Below, in pieces: positions 1 through 10,951 of a stretch of 64,000 nucleotides of DNA. Within the stretch, counting starts at the first letter, position 1; each line of letters begins with the position of its first letter. A model generated the notes under the pieces. That model was not told where the DNA came from. It was given only the letters and a program-made list of their open reading frames with translations, and ran no database searches. The translations under genes were made by a program, and so were the position numbers. Location of the stretch: assembly GCA_023333565.1 (NCBI GenBank), contig JAJKFH010002906.1, positions 1,302,001 through 1,366,000 on the forward strand, given 5' to 3'. This stretch comes from Puffinus mauretanicus. Lineage: Eukaryota > Chordata > Aves > Procellariiformes > Procellariidae.

Positions 1-1240
1 TCTACCTGAACTTTTATACGCTGAGGTATTATCAGCTGATCTAACTGACGGTTAAAACACTTGAATAGTCAAGAAGCTTGCAGTAGTGGCACACTAATTA
101 TGTGCATTAAAGAAGTCAATAGACACATTCTTCCAGAATAAATGGGAAAAAAAAATATCTAGGTTTTGAGAATGCTTTAAAAAAATTCATAGTTCCTTCC
201 CATTTTAAACCAAAACCAAACCAAACCCCCAATTCATCTTTATCACCCCATCACCCCAGCGAGTTGTACGCATTACTTGTGCCTCCTACTGGAGAAAATG
301 CACACCTGGAAACAAGAGCATGTCTGTCCCCTACAGGAGACAATATTATACTGGAAAAAGATATTACTTTTCCCTGCCATCCCTTCCTCCTCTATTGGGT
401 AAATTCTCTTAAAACAAGAATGAGTCTTTTCTCCTCATCCCCTGCCTTCAGTGGGAAAAATAGCCCATGCTTTTATGTGAAAGCAAATACCTCTCTGAAA
501 CTCTACGTAACTAGCAAGAAACCTTATAAAAGAAAGTAAATCTTAAGAAAAAACTTGTACCCATAATTTCTGTAGCCAAGTAATTCTATATGAAAGTTGT
601 TCTGAGTTACTCTGAGGTGCCAATTCTCCCTCCGTATCGCACAGGGAAGCAACACGCTTACCACAGGTTCTGGATTCCACTAAAAATCAAAGTCCAACAT
701 TTAGGGCAGGGAGTCACCTTCTGGATACAGAAGTGTGACCAACCAGCAAACAGGTATAAAGATTCAGTGCGTACCTTGCCCCAACAAGGTAGACAGACTG
801 TCAACAAATGCTACTGCAGTTGTAAATATCGAAGAAAACAAATCAGCCAGAAGCACACTCTCTTAGATGTTGCTGCTTACCAGCTGGACAACAGCTTTCT
901 ATTTCACCTTCACACCTTTTTTCTAGGAGTTCCTGGAATTCTTTCCTTTGTTTCCTGATTTCACATATGCCAAAACACCCTTACAATATTTCCTTCAAGT
1001 CACGCTCAACCAAACCTCCTTTCTGCGAAGGCTTTTTCTACTAATCTCAGAAGAAGTTTACAATGTTCTGAGACCAGAACTTTCACAGGTAATTGATCCA
1101 TTTTACATACAGAGAGGGAAGACAGTTACTGAATTTTACATTTTTTCTTCAGCTGCAGAAAGACTACTGATGGCAGTAAAAGCAGATATATCACAATTCC
1201 CCTAATTAGACTGCTAGTTATGGGGAAGATAGCTACTTAC
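1..1240 (-). other. ETFDH intron 6 (partial), no feature seen
   Basis: The stretch between ETFDH exon 6 and the window edge. I looked for ETFDH exon 7 on the minus strand and did not find it. Open frames here, such as 590-958 on the plus strand, resemble no protein I know and have no splice or start context. Confidence 0.7.
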
Positions 1241-1318
1241 TTTAGGTGCTCCATCCTTTTGAATGCCTACATCATTAGTTGCTATCCCTTTCACACTATC
1301 ATCTTCATGAAAAAGAAC
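1241..1318 (-). CDS. ETFDH: ETFDH coding exon 6 (last in window)
   Basis: A 78-nt exon (26 codons, phase 0 at both ends) between acceptor CCAAAG and donor GTAAGT. It encodes [11 protein letters not shown], then [15 protein letters not shown], as in the human enzyme. The next exon lies left of position 1. Confidence 0.94.
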
Positions 1319-4300
1319 CTTTGGAAATATTTAAACAAAGAAAAAAAAAACATTTTAGTGATCTGTCATTTTAATCCATTCATAAATAGTTCTTAATGCA
1401 GAACTTTTAAGCACTATGTCTTTAATGGTCAAACTTGAAGATTATGATTTATTAACATAATGTATGATCCACTTGCACTTTGCTGGATCTGGGCCAGGGA
1501 ATTTAGACACTGAAACAAAGTTTTCACAATACACTTCTTTTAAGACGAATGTTGTGAATGTACAAATAAATTGGGAGTTCATTGAAGTGGGTTCCAAAAA
1601 TGCTTTTCACATACACACTGATGTCATTATTACCTCAGCTGCTGCATAGCCTGGATAAATCTCAACACCCAAAGCTTCTGCTTGTTCGCCAAGCCAACTC
1701 ACGAAGTGGCCCAGACGTACTATGTAATTTCCATGATTAACCATTGGAAGTCCTAGGCAAAAAAGACACACACATATAAAACACAGAACACTAAGCAAAA
1801 TAACAAAACTTGTATACATCAGATGTTGTATCTTCTTCTACAACTGCTGTCTTCACAGTAATGTCATGTGTTATTACAGCCATCATCTACAGGGACCATA
1901 TCACTGGAAGCTATCACATTCTACATACACTTGCTGTACTACATTGAATCAAATCAATTGTTTCATTCATGGAAAAGTTGAAAAAGATAGTGGGAAAGAT
2001 GACTTTTTACCACCTCACCAAACTTTACCTGGAAGAATTGGCACTGGAATTCTAGATTTCTTCGTTAAAATTCCAAACTTGTCTTCAGTTACAGGAGTAT
2101 TAAGTGGAGCCTACATAAAAAAAGAAAATAGAAACACTACTGAGAGTTATGTTTTTCTAGCCAATCCAACAAAACCAACACAAATAAAATAAAATAAAAC
2201 AATCGAACTGGCAGTCAATTAAAGCACTTCTATAGGAAAGTATCATAAGAGAGAAGATAAAGTACCTTATGAGGCAGTCATCAGGCAAGAATTAACACAA
2301 CTATTGAGGTAAGAAAACTGGAACAGGGCCTTGCAAATAACTTCTACAGTTTGTACGCAGGCTTGTACTACATCAATACTCTACACCTTTCTAAAGAAGG
2401 CGGCTCAACTTGCATGTTTAGCCCAGTAAGACAAAACAACTAGCCGATGGCCCTGATAGCAGGCAGCCGGCTGCAAGTCAGATGGCTGTTCTGGCAGAGA
2501 TGGCAGCTCATCTCTTGCTATCCTCCCTCCTAAAAGCATCTTAGGCCTCTGTTACAGCACTATGTCTGCACAAAAATCAGGGCACTATGCGCCACTTCCT
2601 GAGACTATGAAGAACTATTGTACGGAAGCAACAAGCCTGACATTGCTAAGAATCAACTATCTTAACTGCTTGTGCACGGGAGCTGGATTCTGCACCAATG
2701 CAGTACGTGTAGCGCATCCCGGGATGCACCAGACATACTGCATATATGCAATAAGACTACTATATAAAAGAGCAAAGGTGTTGCGGTTTAACCCGGCAGG
2801 CAGCCAAACAGCACACAGCCGCTCGCTCACTCCCCACCCCAGTGGGATGGGGGAGAGACTCAGGAAAAAAGTAAAATTTGTGGACTGAGATAAAGACAGT
2901 TTAACAGAACAGAAAAGGAAGGAAAAATAATAAATAATAATAATAATAATAATAGAATATACAAAATAAGTGATGCACAATACAATTGCTCACCACCCGC
3001 CAACCAATGCCCAGCCAGCCCCCGAGCAGCGATAACTGTTCCCCAGCCAACTCCCCCCAGTTTATGTACTGAGCATGAACCTCATATGGTATGGAATACC
3101 CCGGTGGCCAGTTGGGTCAGCTGTCCTGGCCATGCTCCCTCCCAGCTTCTTGTGCACCTGGCAGAGCACAGGAAGCTGAAAACTCCTTGACCAGTATAAA
3201 CACTACTTAGCAACAACTAAAACATCAGTGTGTTATCAACATTATTCTCATACTGAATCCAAAACACAGCACTGTACCAGCTACGAGGAAGAAAATTAAC
3301 TCTATCCCAGCTGAAACCAGGACAAAAGGCCACAGCATATCTGCGCAGACATAAGAGTTTAGCATTGTCGAACTAGAGAAAACAGACTAAAAAGAAGGTA
3401 GGGGTTTTTTTTGTTTTGTTAGATCAACGTATTTTGAAATGGTACTAAGTACCCAGGTACTAAGTCATACCAGAATGAATCAGATATGGAGTTCATTACT
3501 AGTTAGCTATTATTTTCAGTGTTTATATGCTCATACATACCCCCCGCTCCTTCCAGTCTGGAAAGAGTTCTTGTAAGGACCTTGGCTCAAGACAAGCACC
3601 AGATAGTGTATGCGCACCAATCTGAGAAGCCTTTTCCACCAGACAAACACGTATTTCTTTGCTATGCTCAGCAGCTAACTGTTTGAGTCGAATAGCTGCA
3701 GAAAGACCCGCAGGGCCTGCTCCAACAATGACAACATCAGCTTCCTCTGCAAATCTTTCCATGTTTACCCCTTTAATAGAAAAAAAGATAGTAAGATAAA
3801 TCAATCTTCAATTTCTTCTAGCCTCTCTCTCACTAAACCTTGCTCTGTAAAACTGGCTACTGGGTATCGCAGTAGTATTACCTTGCATAAAAGGAGGCTA
3901 AATATTTAACAGAATCCCCACTTCAGTACTTGGAAGAGTGCAGAAGGATGTTAGCATCCCAATGTAAAATTAGCTCTTTTTAAGTTGTAAGGAGATATAC
4001 CATAAAAACACATACTCAATCTCTACGCACCATAAGTAAGTACGATCTTAGAATGTTAAACTTAAGAGTCCAGTTGGCTAGCTATATCAAAGACACTCAG
4101 TGAAACTCCAGGTAAGGGAGAAAGAAAAGAAAAAAGACGCTTATTCAGAATTACTTTATTTTACACTAATTAATCAATACCGTTTCTGGAATTGAAGCCA
4201 TTAAAATTGCTGAATGTAGGGACTGGAATGCCCAGAGATATATACTAATCTTATTTTCTCACCAACTCTCATGGTAAGAACAACTGAAAAAATCCAACAG

Positions 4301-6815
4301 ATACATACCTGACAGAATTAAATCTTGTTGTGATAGTCACTAAAGCAAAAGCTGCTTATGTATTTTCTTTAAATAACTAGGATCAAGTTTATCTGATCTC
4401 ATTTTATAGCACTAAAGACATTCATTGTGAGATAGCAACCACAAAATTTCTTTTGGTATATTAGTACTGTATTTAAGAGTACAGAATTTCTGTAAAAAGA
4501 AAAAACAGCAACACATTTCAGTGTCTTTAGAACTGAGCAATAATAATAATAATAAAGAAGCTTTTAAAGAATGCATTTTCTCGCTTACCTTCCCATCGTT
4601 TGTCTTTGTCCCGAGGATGAATTGTATAATGTGTAGTTATGCGAGGCACAGAGGCAGTAGATGCACATCTTGTGATGTGCAGTGATGGAATGCAGTCTCT
4701 CTTTATCAACTTTAGAGCATGAAAGCACTGACGTGCTGCAAAAACGAGACACAAATTTTTCAAATCAGTCATTTTCCAAATTTTTCGACTTTTCAGAGAC
4801 ACAAGTGGCACAACAAATATAACAGCTCCCCCCACAAAGGCTACCAGGTGATGTGAAGATGAGGAACCATAAACACAGATTTTTAAATTTTCAAGTGAGG
4901 AATGCGCTGTATGATTTTATATCAGAAAAAAAAAAAAAAGAGTAAATAGGTTCCCCTTTAAGCATTCTTCACATAATACCCCTCAATACACTGACTAGTC
5001 AGCCATTTCTGACAGCTGATGTAGGATAACATGCGTGTACACAGGTGAAACAAATTTTAAGTTCCTATTTCATTTTGAACTTCAAAAGATTTATTTCAGA
5101 CTTCATTAAAAGTGACCAAACAACTGTAGAGAAAGCACATGCAAGTTCATCCCTTCTGACATCTCAACACATGTTGAGACACACAGTTTGGGCTACTGAT
5201 ACCAGACAGTTCATCTAAAGTAAATGTCATTGTCTACAATAAAAGCTCAGACTTAAACCCAAGTATACTTTAGCCAAAGCTAGGAACAGTAGAGGCAGTT
5301 AATCTTTACCTTTACTGCAGATACATTAATTGTTGCAAGAACAAATTAGAATTTATTTTTAAGCAAATGAACCAAATGAAAGTTTAAAACAATCAAATTA
5401 GGACTCTGTTCAGAAGGGCTATTACATGTTGCATTCTTGTTCTAATTTTCCTCTTTCACAAAAAAAATTATGAAGATGTGTGCAATTTGTACTCAGAAAA
5501 CTAGTATGGTTAGCACCAAAACTAGTTATAGTTAAAAGGTCTGTGAACTAATGCACCTCGACAGGTATTTTTCCTTTCTTTAAGGATTCCCTTTCTCTAA
5601 TTTCAGGGGCGAAGGAGGAGAATATCATATTTAAAGTAGAGTATTTCTGCAAAACTACATAAGTAAAATCACCAACATCCTATGACTGAAATGTTTTGTT
5701 GAGAATGGCGACTGGCAAGGCCAGCACAAATATCCTCTGTCACAACTCTGCACAGTGAGTCAGAATACTGGTCTCTATAGGCAAGGCAATAAGTATTATC
5801 TATGTTGGTTTCTTAACAGCACCGACATACTTACATTTTGAACTTAACCGACATAACATAAAAGATATTATCATGCCATCTCATGACTCTTAATTATCCT
5901 TTACCTGCCACCAGGCAGGATCTGAGAACAAGCAATGTATTTTATAAGCGTGATAACAACTACGCCTATACTATATATTAAGACATGACACCTTAACTTA
6001 TTTTTTGAGATATTTTTATTTGAGCAGAACTGATGATACTACGAATTACATAGTACAAAAACTGTCAATTGTTTCACACACACGTGAAAGAAGCCAAATT
6101 CAGCTCAGAATACGTCTGATAATTGCGGAGGTAGGTCCAAACCCTGAACGGGCAGATTCTCCCCAGCGGGCGAGCTGAACCTGTGCCAGCACGCTGCCGA
6201 CCGCTTCCAGCCGCGGCAAGGCGAGGGGAAGCGCCCGCAGGACGGGTCACCAGCCGCCTCTGAGGCGAAACTTCACCCTTCCGCAGCTCTTCAATAACTG
6301 CTGTCGGGATGTGTCCTCTACAATTACTTCGGCAGCACGGGCATGCACGCGATTGCTTTATTTTACCCTTTAAACCAGGTAACACCTAGTATCGCTCAAA
6401 ACCAAGCTACACTTCTTACGCACCACGCGAAGACAGCCAGAGCGCGCCGACGGCCCGCAGCCGGGGCGCTGCCCTCCCCGCCAGGAGCGCCTTCGGGCGG
6501 ACAGCGGCCGCCGGGGCCGGGGGAGCCACGGCCCTGCCGCCGCTGACATCCAGCGCCACTCAACGCCCCCCCCCCGCCCGCAGGATCCTGCGCCGCCGGC
6601 CCCCCTCCCGGCCCAGCGGCCGCCCCGCCGTCCGGACACCCGGGCGCGCCCCAGCCGCGACCTTTGCTCTCCTTCCGCGCCGCGCCAGCCGCCGGCCCCA
6701 TCCCGCCCCGCCGAGCGGCGGCCGCCCCAGTCCCGTCCCCTCGGGACGGCCAGGCGCCCCCGGAGCAAGCCGGCGCGTTACCTCGGCTGGAGGACGGGCA
6801 GCGAACGAGCAGCAT
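1241..6815 (-). CDS. ETFDH: Electron transfer flavoprotein-ubiquinone oxidoreductase, 5' part (partial gene)
   Basis: ETFDH (ETF-QO) is a mitochondrial inner-membrane flavoprotein with FAD and a 4Fe-4S cluster. It takes electrons from reduced ETF, supplied by fatty-acid and amino-acid dehydrogenases, and passes them to ubiquinone. Six minus-strand coding exons join in phase: 6782-6815, 4589-4735, 3541-3770, 2029-2110, 1634-1752 and 1241-1318 (690 nt, 230 codons). The start is [11 protein letters not shown], followed by a basic, Ser/Arg-rich stretch suited to a mitochondrial presequence. The block [19 protein letters not shown] then matches the vertebrate family. The FAD-binding Rossmann motif VGAGPAG lies near residues 76-82. 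The human protein is about 617 aa, so the quinone-binding and Fe-S C-terminal parts lie beyond position 1. I searched 1-1240 for the next exon (ATFERGLELHAK region) and did not find it. No break is seen. Identification is from remembered family sequence and is very secure. Confidence 0.96.
1634..1752 (-). CDS. ETFDH: ETFDH coding exon 5
   Basis: A 119-nt exon between acceptor TTTGCCTAG and donor GTAATA. It encodes [17 protein letters not shown], then [18 protein letters not shown] and AAAE. The exon ends in phase 0. Confidence 0.96.
2029..2110 (-). CDS. ETFDH: ETFDH coding exon 4
   Basis: An 82-nt exon between acceptor TATGTAG and donor GTAAAG. The translation [15 protein letters not shown]...RIPVPILP matches the vertebrate enzyme almost residue for residue. 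It begins in phase 0 and ends one base into a glycine codon. Too short to stand out as an open reading frame. Confidence 0.94.
2779..3324 (-). mobile_element. Solo LTR of an endogenous retrovirus, sense to ETFDH
   Basis: A 546-bp LTR lies in ETFDH intron 3. Read on the minus strand it begins TGTCCTGGTTTCAGCTGGG at 3324 and ends CCGCAACA at 2779, so it has the canonical TG...CA ends. It is flanked by a perfect 5-bp target duplication, AAAGG (2774-2778 and 3325-3329). It contains a TATA-like ACATAAA (about 3060-3067) and a TTA-rich simple repeat (about 2927-2954). No gag, pol or env sequence is attached, so it is a solo LTR left by recombination between two LTRs. The type matches an LTR I associate with neoavian genomes; I cannot name the family. 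Its orientation is the same as ETFDH transcription. Confidence 0.88.
3541..3770 (-). CDS. ETFDH: ETFDH coding exon 3 (FAD-binding motif)
   Basis: A 230-nt exon between acceptor ATTAAAG and donor GTATGT, encoding [18 protein letters not shown] and onward to LFPDWKERG. It carries the GxGxxG dinucleotide-binding motif and the conserved block [14 protein letters not shown]. It ends in phase 0. Confidence 0.96.
4589..4735 (-). CDS. ETFDH: ETFDH coding exon 2
   Basis: A 147-nt exon between acceptor TTTTTGCAG and donor GTAAGC. It encodes the rest of the targeting region and the conserved start of the mature enzyme ([19 protein letters not shown]). It ends one base into a glycine codon that exon 3 completes. 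Confidence 0.95.
4736..6781 (-). other. ETFDH intron 1
   Basis: AT-rich intron between the start-codon exon and exon 2. The part above about 6100 rises sharply in GC as it enters the CpG island. No repeat family or gene is recognised in the rest. Confidence 0.75.
6782..6815 (-). CDS. ETFDH: ETFDH coding exon 1 (start codon, presequence)
   Basis: Thirty-four coding bases from the ATG at 6813-6815, reading [11 protein letters not shown] plus one base. The donor GT follows at 6780-6781 (CGAG|GTAACG). The leftover base joins exon 2 to make an alanine codon, giving ...[11 protein letters not shown], parallel to the family N-terminus. This ATG is chosen because it lies inside the CpG island, splices in phase and gives a basic mitochondrial leader. 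Confidence 0.88.
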
Positions 6816-6941
6816 GGCGGCGGCCCGCTACCCCCTCGGCGCCCTCCGCTCCCCGCGACCGCCCCCCGCCGGCCCTCGGCCACGCCGCGCCTGCGCACTC
6901 GGCTGCCGGCGAGGGGGCGCCGGTCCCGCCCCGCCAGCAGG

Positions 6942-6958
6942 ACTACAGCTCCCAGAGC
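6942..6958 (+). promoter_or_regulatory. ZNF143/Staf-like site
   Basis: The ACTACA (6942-6947) and TCCCAG (6950-6955) halves have the spacing of the ZNF143 consensus ACTACAAYTCCCAG. The site lies 127 bp upstream of the ETFDH ATG and about 390 bp from the C4orf46 ATG. Confidence 0.6.
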
Positions 6959-7070
6959 TCCCGGCGGCAAGGCCCGCCCCGGCTTCCCGTGCGGCACAGC
7001 GGCTGGGGCCGGTACTCATGGCATCTTAGAGGGGAGGCGCTCGGGGGAAGCGGGGCTGTGGGTTGGGTTG

Positions 7071-7098
7071 GGCCGGGCCGGGCCGGGCCGGGCCGGGC
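7071..7098 (+). repeat. GGCCG pentanucleotide repeat
   Basis: About five and a half tandem copies of GGCCG lie between the divergent promoters, preceded by GGGTTGGGTTGGG. The G-runs could form a quadruplex on the plus strand. They lie upstream of the C4orf46 start codon, possibly in its 5' UTR. Confidence 0.85.
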
Positions 7099-7335
7099 GC
7101 TGCCGGCAGGACCGTGCCCCGGCTGGTGCCGCGGGGCACTGCGGCAGGAGAGACTGCCGCTCCCGGCGTGCAGCGCGACGCCCGCGGCCCCGGCCCGCGC
7201 TCCTCGCTGGAGGGGGGTGCCACACCCGCTCCTCGCCGGTACGTGCCGGGATGCCGGGGGCGGGGCTCGGGCGGGAGGCGGGGCTCGGCTCGGGATGGGC
7301 GGGGCGGCGGGCGGTGTTGGTGAGCGGAGCGGGAC

Positions 7336-7755
<420 letters not shown>

Positions 7756-8440
7756 CCCTGCCCGCGCGGCGGCTCGGCCGGGTCACGCCGAGCTGCCCGC
7801 TTGGGTCGGGCTGGAATGCGGCTTTCTTTAAACGACCTTTCTTAGGGAGTTCACGTGGATTTTTGTTTTCCCTCAGCAGCTGCCCGTGAGCCCGGAGTTC
7901 TTTCAGAAATACTTGATGACTCGTATGGATGTTGTATGTAAGTCACCGAGCAAAATAACTTTGTTAGGGAATCGGTTGTGACTTTTAGGCTCTTCCGTTG
8001 CAGCTCCAGCGACCTCATACATGAAATACTCTCCCCCCTCCCCCCCCCCTTTTTTTTTTTTTGCTAATGTGGTGGATGCAAAGTTAGTATGTGTGGTACG
8101 TCCAGAACTCATTACTGGTGAGGAAGTGGTGTCCTGCAAGGAGGTATTGTCAGCCCTCCTTTTTAAGAGCTGTCACCAGCGGAAACCCTGCCAACTCCAG
8201 AGAAACTTGCTGAACTAACTTCAGTTTTTCTCTATGCACGCTTTTTCTTTGTGTTGAGGGTGGGATAGTATGGCAAGTCGTGGCTTATTTACAAGCTTTA
8301 GATAAGCCCCGTATCCCAAACTTTGCTATTTTTAGCAGTATCGCGATATATTTCTATAAAGCTGCATATTTTTTGCAAGATGTTTGATTACTGCAAACAA
8401 TTTTACACTATCTTTTATTGTAATAAAGTGCCTTATGGTG
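7756..8440 (+). other. C4orf46: C4orf46 3' UTR (extent inferred)
   Basis: Follows the C4orf46 stop. The first usable polyadenylation signal, AATAAA, is at 8422-8427, so the transcript may end near 8440. It includes a C-run followed by a T-run at about 8034-8062. Confidence 0.5.
8422..8427 (+). terminator. Candidate poly(A) signal of C4orf46
   Basis: AATAAA 667 bp after the C4orf46 stop codon, followed by a T/G-containing stretch. Further AATAAA copies at about 8706 and 8881 are alternatives. Confidence 0.5.
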
Positions 8441-10649
8441 GACCATATATCTCTGCATGGTAGAAGTTTTGTTTAGTAGAAGTGCATTGTTTACTGATAG
8501 GATGGATTATTTTGAACTATAAGTAAAAGCTTCCATCAGTTAGAAAAGAATCTGTGAAATGTATTCTCCCATCTCTCGGGAGGCACATTAGGGCTTTTTC
8601 AGTATTTGGTCCTATTTTATATCTTTGCCTTAAGCTGTTACTAGTTAGTTAGTCTAGAGCTTACTGTTAACAGAAACTTTTGGTCTGAAAGATCGCTAAT
8701 CTGTAATAAATAGCTGTACTGAAACTCCTGTACCTTTACCAGAGCAATGTGAAAAAAGTAATGCTGAAATGCAATGGGAGGCTGCAGGAGAACATGTTCG
8801 TACCCTGATTTCTTAGTCAGTCTTATTTTTACTGGTAGAAGGACTTTTTAAAAGACAAACTGTAGTTTTCTTATCAAAACAATAAAGATGTTACAAAAAA
8901 CTCTGAAATAATGAATATTCTTGTGTTACTCAGAGAAACAAAGATGACATTGAATATGTCCATAATCAACTTAAGTGAAAAATGGAAATAATGGTAAGGA
9001 CATACATCCTTGCATATCTCATCAAAAGCAGTTACAGTCGTTGAGAAGACTTGGCCCCTCAGGGTACACAAATTCTATTAAACTGAGTTCTAATTGCCCC
9101 AGTTAAAGGCAATCCATGTGCCAGGATTTCACTTACCTGTTTTTAACCCTGCAACTCAAAATGTTGCTAAGCAAGTTGGAAAAGAAGTTGGTTTTTTCAG
9201 CAGATAATCTTTTATTTCAATAAAACATACAGTAGTGGAAACAAGATTCTTAACAATCTTCGATTTCAAGATAATCCAAAGTTCTGTAAACAGTTGAAGT
9301 GTGAGTCACGCTTTTTTTAACTCTACTTCTTAGCTGTTAAGAAGTTAAGTGCAAACATTGGAAGTATCTTTTAAGTTAATTTTAAAAAGCTTCAGATAAT
9401 CAACGCAAAAGAAGCATTTCTTTTACCTCGGTGGGCTTCTCAGCCATCGGACTGTGAGCACGGTACTGAAAGAACTAGTGAAGTTGTAGTAATTCATAAT
9501 GGAAAAGATTCTCTTCAGTAAGTATATGCGAAGGAAATGCCTCTAGAGGATTGTTTCAGAAGGGATAATTTTTTTTTTACCCTTGTAACACTGGGAAATA
9601 AAATAATGCCCCCGAAAGTGCTGAATGACTGTGCTCCTTAAATTATTTTAACCGTAATGCATCCAATCAGATGCACAAGGTGATTAAAATGCAGATGTTA
9701 TGACACCTATTAAGACTGGTAGTCTTCTATTTGGCTCATTGTTCCATGTACAGAGATAGACATCTTAAGACTGAAATTTGTTGAAGTCTGCAAGCTGTAG
9801 GGAGCTTCTTTCGGTAGCCCATTAAGAAACAGTGAGGAAAAGAGCAGCATCGAGATGTTGGGATACTCAGCCCAGTCTTTCCAGGGAAGGATGCTCTTCT
9901 GAAGGGGGAATCTTCCACCACCTATAGCTGGGGGACACTCAGTTGACAAACACCACCCCCCACTTTTTCTTTTTTTTTTTTTTCTTTCCCACAGTTCTGG
10001 TTCTGCCTGAATTGGAACGATCATTACAGTTTCAGGATTGTCTTTACATGAGTGAAATAGTTGATAGATTTTTAAAAGGAATAAAATTTTCATTTTTTTG
10101 GCTTTGACAAATACAATAAACTGGCCTAATTATAAAATTGCTCCCTAAAACTTTTAAGAGCTGATGCAACCTAAATAAAGCCAGTCAGAAATTTTGAGGA
10201 GAAAAAAAATTCTTACGGAGAAAACCAATCAACTCTTAAAAAAAATTCAGCTCTTGAAATGGGAAATTAAAAAAAAAAAAAGTTTAATGAAAACAACCTC
10301 TTTTTTTTTCTCCCAAGATAGATGATTTTGAAGCATTCTGCTTTCAGGGTGAGATGTTTTAAATGACAATTCATTTTTTTTTTCCACACTCTTGGCTTCT
10401 GGGAGGAAAAAACAAACAACTGACTTCTCATTCTGATCTAGGACGAGTTGTCAAAATGTCAGGTCCTATTGTGAGATGGTAAAATTATTGTTGTGTCAGT
10501 TCTACCTGCAGACAGACACACTGCTCCCTCTTCCTGCTTTGGTTCACATGAGCCCAGGTGTCATACCTCCCTCATCTTCCCTGTAAAGCAGTAAGCCCAC
10601 AGATGTGAAGCTAACAGTGCAGATGTCGCCGTGAAGATTCAAAATCTAT
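8440..10649. other. Convergent 3' region between C4orf46 and RXFP1
   Basis: Tail-to-tail spacer holding the presumed 3' UTR of RXFP1 (above about 9200) and the end of C4orf46. It is AT-rich with several homopolymer runs. The open frames 9710-10093 and 9736-9921 on the minus strand lie in the presumed RXFP1 3' UTR and show no protein similarity that I can recognise. Confidence 0.6.
9212..9217 (-). terminator. Candidate poly(A) signal of RXFP1
   Basis: AATAAA on the minus strand, about 1.4 kb past the RXFP1 stop codon. It is the first such hexamer I find in that 3' direction; a second lies at 8413-8418. If used, C4orf46 and RXFP1 transcripts end within about 0.8 kb of each other. Confidence 0.4.
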
Positions 10650-10951
10650 TTACGTGTATGAATTTAGTCTTGTTGACTGTGTAGTCACCGAAGCGTCAGA
10701 GGAGTCTGTACAAAGCACAGGCTTCGATAGCTTTGGCGTGATTTCACGCATTGGCCACATCTCTACCCAAATGAATGATGGACCGTATGTTTTCTGACTG
10801 CCTTTATCTCTTTTGGATCTTCTTTGTCTGTAATTATACCAAACCTGATGAATCATTTCTTTGAAAGGTCGTGTAGTCAAAGTGTAGAGAAGAGGATTCA
10901 AAGCACTATTTATTGGCAGTATAAAAATCACCACCCAAGAAGTTATGGTAC
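10650..10951 (-). CDS. RXFP1: RXFP1 coding exon 18 (TM7, C-terminal tail, stop)
   Basis: A 302-nt coding stretch: [32 protein letters not shown], then the tail [14 protein letters not shown] and QSTRLNSYT before TAA (10650-10652). The acceptor is CCCTAAG. Confidence 0.97.

Larger units (their letters stand above)
6816..7335. promoter_or_regulatory. Head-to-head (bidirectional) promoter ETFDH / C4orf46
   Basis: The 520 bp between the two divergent ATGs must hold both transcription starts. Two recognisable elements sit in it: GCGCCTGCGCAC at about 6887-6898, which resembles an NRF1 site, and ACTACAGCTCCCAGAGC from 6942, which resembles a ZNF143/Staf site (ACTACA..TCCCAG). Both factors are known at housekeeping bidirectional promoters, and NRF1 fits a mitochondrial gene. 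No TATA box is evident. Occupancy is inferred from sequence only. Confidence 0.75.

Noticed and set aside
1..1240. ETFDH exon 7
   Set aside because: Searched on the minus strand for the ATFERGLELHAK and FAEGCHGHL regions. Nothing matched, so it must lie outside the window.
2657..2980. 107-aa minus-strand and 108-aa plus-strand open frames
   Set aside because: They fall mostly in the solo LTR, including its TTA repeat, and do not resemble any protein.
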